DNA of 64,000 nt from Mycolicibacterium baixiangningiae. Lineage in GTDB: Bacteria; Actinomycetota; Actinomycetes; Mycobacteriales; Mycobacteriaceae. Location of the stretch: NCBI RefSeq assembly GCF_016313185.1, contig NZ_CP066218.1, forward strand, positions 992,001 through 1,056,000. Direction: 5' to 3'. Below, in pieces: positions 62,857 to 64,000 of the stretch. Made by a program: the position numbers and the translations under genes. The notes under the pieces are model-generated. The model saw only the letters and a program-made list of their open reading frames with translations. It made no database searches and was not told where the DNA came from. Every line of letters starts with the position of its first letter. Positions within the stretch are counted from its first letter, which is position 1.

Positions 62857-64000
62857 ATGGCGCCTATCGTCGTGGACCCCGATGCTGTCTCCGGAGCGGG
62901 ACGAACCGTCACCGGAGTCGGCGACGAAGTCGCCGCAGCAGTCGGAGCGCTGTCGGCGAGTCTGGGCGGGGGCGCACCCAGCGGTCTGGACGCGGCCGGG
63001 ATGGCGTTCGGGATGGCGTATCAGAAGTCTGCGCAGGCGCTGCTAGATGCCGGGGCCGGGTTGGTCAACGCGTCGCGCAACGTCGGATTCGGCGTGGGTA
63101 TGTCGGCGACGAACTACTCGCAAGCCAATGCGGCGTCGACAATCGGTGGCGGCGCGGCGCCTCTCACGCCCCCAGAGAAACCCTCCGAGTTCGACACACC
63201 GCCCTGTCCGTCGTCGCTGGGCGGCGGCGTGCCTCCGCCGTTCTTGTGGTCGGTTCTGCAAACCTTCATTTCCGACACGTGGCCTGACGGTGATCCCGGT
63301 CGACTGCGGGCGTCGGCAGGAGCATGGCAGCGCTTCGCGTCGGCGATCAACGGGATCGCCGGTGAGCTGAGCGGTCCCGCGGGAGTCATTGCAGGCCAGC
63401 AGGTTCCCGAGGGTGGAGCGATGACGTCAGCCTTGGGAGAGTTGGCACGATCGTTCGACGGAGTTTCGATTGAGGCAGGGAATCTCGCCACACAGATCCG
63501 CGAATTCGCAGACGACGTCGAGTCGGCCCAGGACGCGATCCGCGACCTCTGTGATCGGATCTCGCCATCGGGACTCTTCGATGGCATCAAGGCGGTATTC
63601 AGCGGTGACGCCCTCGACGAAATCAAGGAGATCGCCGACGACGTCAAGGATGTGTTGGAGAACTTTGGTCGTCAGGCCGACGGTCGCATCGCGTTGATGG
63701 AGTCGTTGATCACGGCGCTCGACGATGCCGTGGTCTCGATGCAGCAGAAAGCTCGCCGCGAATTCACGCACTATCTCGGGGAGGACGTTGGCGGCGCGCT
63801 CGCAAGCCAATTGGAGTTTCGCTCGAACCTGAGCGAGGGAATCGTCAAGGCAGGGTTGGAATCCATTGCCGGGATTCAGCAGTTGGATCCGACGAGGTTC
63901 GCGTCGGATCCCGACGGTGCTCAAGCCGCGTGGGGTGGCCTTCTCGACACGCTCAAATATGCGACCCCGACCGGCGTCGCCATGGATCCGATGGGTGCAC
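62857..64000 (+). CDS. Type VII-secreted polymorphic toxin, N-terminal part (cut by the window end)
   Basis: Starts at ATG 62857, seven bases after the WXG100 gene, and stays open to the window end (381 codons). Residues ~1-95 form a helical ESX-type N-terminus (VDPDAVSGAGRTVTGVGDEV). A second helical body (about 130-300, IAGELSGPAGVIAGQQ, FADDVESAQDAIRDLCDRIS) follows, and then long helices. The toxic tip and any immunity gene lie beyond the window. The class is inferred from position after two WXG100 genes and from the helical body. Confidence 0.75.
   Translation, partial: MAPIVVDPDAVSGAGRTVTGVGDEVAAAVGALSASLGGGAPSGLDAAGMAFGMAYQKSAQALLDAGAGLVNASRNVGFGVGMSATNYSQANAASTIGGGAAPLTPPEKPSEFDTPPCPSSLGGGVPPPFLWSVLQTFISDTWPDGDPGRLRASAGAWQRFASAINGIAGELSGPAGVIAGQQVPEGGAMTSALGELARSFDGVSIEAGNLATQIREFADDVESAQDAIRDLCDRISPSGLFDGIKAVFSGDALDEIKEIADDVKDVLENFGRQADGRIALMESLITALDDAVVSMQQKARREFTHYLGEDVGGALASQLEFRSNLSEGIVKAGLESIAGIQQLDPTRFASDPDGAQAAWGGLLDTLKYATPTGVAMDPMGA

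Noticed and set aside
1..64000. CRISPR arrays, tRNA or rRNA genes
   Set aside because: No regularly spaced repeats and no cloverleaf or rRNA-like sequence was noticed while reading; a dedicated scan (for example tRNA and repeat finders) would be needed to exclude them fully.

Overview
The window is high-GC actinobacterial DNA, most likely from a mycobacterium (Mycolicibacterium/Mycobacterium type). The reasons are several EspC-like and WXG100 type VII secretion genes, an ESX-style polymorphic toxin/immunity zone, a mycobacterial-type Wadjet (JetABCD) operon, VapBC-type toxin-antitoxin pairs, frequent GTG/TTG starts and ATGA/TGATG start-stop overlaps. No rRNA, tRNA or CRISPR array was seen. 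All assignments come from reading translated sequence and motifs; no database search was run.

Layout. (1) 0-9 kb: a partial unknown gene, a coupled two-gene unit (membrane-hairpin protein plus soluble partner), then a minus-strand operon of a small membrane protein, a large multi-span membrane protein and an unusual reverse transcriptase (YNDD motif) closed by a hairpin terminator. This operon is divergent from an exported RNase T2, which is convergent with a 417-residue unknown protein. (2) 9-19.2 kb: two SseB-like genes, an EspC-like/toxin/immunity operon, DUF6880-like and DUF2293-like genes, and a series of broken genes (MscS channel, VapC, AbrB-type antitoxin, PIN toxin) ending at an IS256-family transposase fragment. 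(3) 20.1-40.5 kb: a well-kept catabolic island. Its minus arm holds N,N-dimethylformamidase small and large subunits, a four-gene sugar-type ABC importer, an APC permease, an FAD amine/desaturase-like oxidoreductase, a RedY-like protein and an aldehyde dehydrogenase, then a GntR/FCD regulator. Its plus arm holds an APH-type kinase, a class III aminotransferase/phospho-lyase, a D-2-hydroxyglutarate-dehydrogenase-like flavo-Fe-S protein and a succinate-semialdehyde-type dehydrogenase. Three copies of a 12-bp element (TGTTnnACAGTT) lie at the promoters around the regulator. (4) 40.5-50.3 kb: an array of orphan toxin tips, immunity genes and their decayed copies, ending in a WXG100-WXG100-toxin-immunity operon whose toxin gene is frameshifted. 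(5) 50.4-59.7 kb: intact MscS channel, Wadjet jetABCD, CcdA/VapB-VapC and AbrB-PIN modules. (6) 59.7-64 kb: an OPT-family transporter and a second WXG100-WXG100-toxin operon running off the end.

The main architectural point is that segments of 6.4-19.2 kb and 42.0-59.7 kb are paralogous: small membrane protein 5' end, RNase T2, 417/432-residue protein, MscS plus a short OPT-transporter fragment, VapC, AbrB and PIN. Decay is complementary. The left copy keeps RNase T2 and the reverse transcriptase operon but has broken MscS and toxin-antitoxin genes. The right copy has a broken RNase T2 and no reverse transcriptase but intact MscS and toxin-antitoxin genes, with Wadjet between them. The strongest candidates for an undescribed system are the reverse transcriptase/membrane-protein operon beside RNase T2 and the two-gene membrane-hairpin unit at 1.4-2.8 kb. 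The amide/amino-alcohol catabolic island is the best candidate for a new metabolic pathway.
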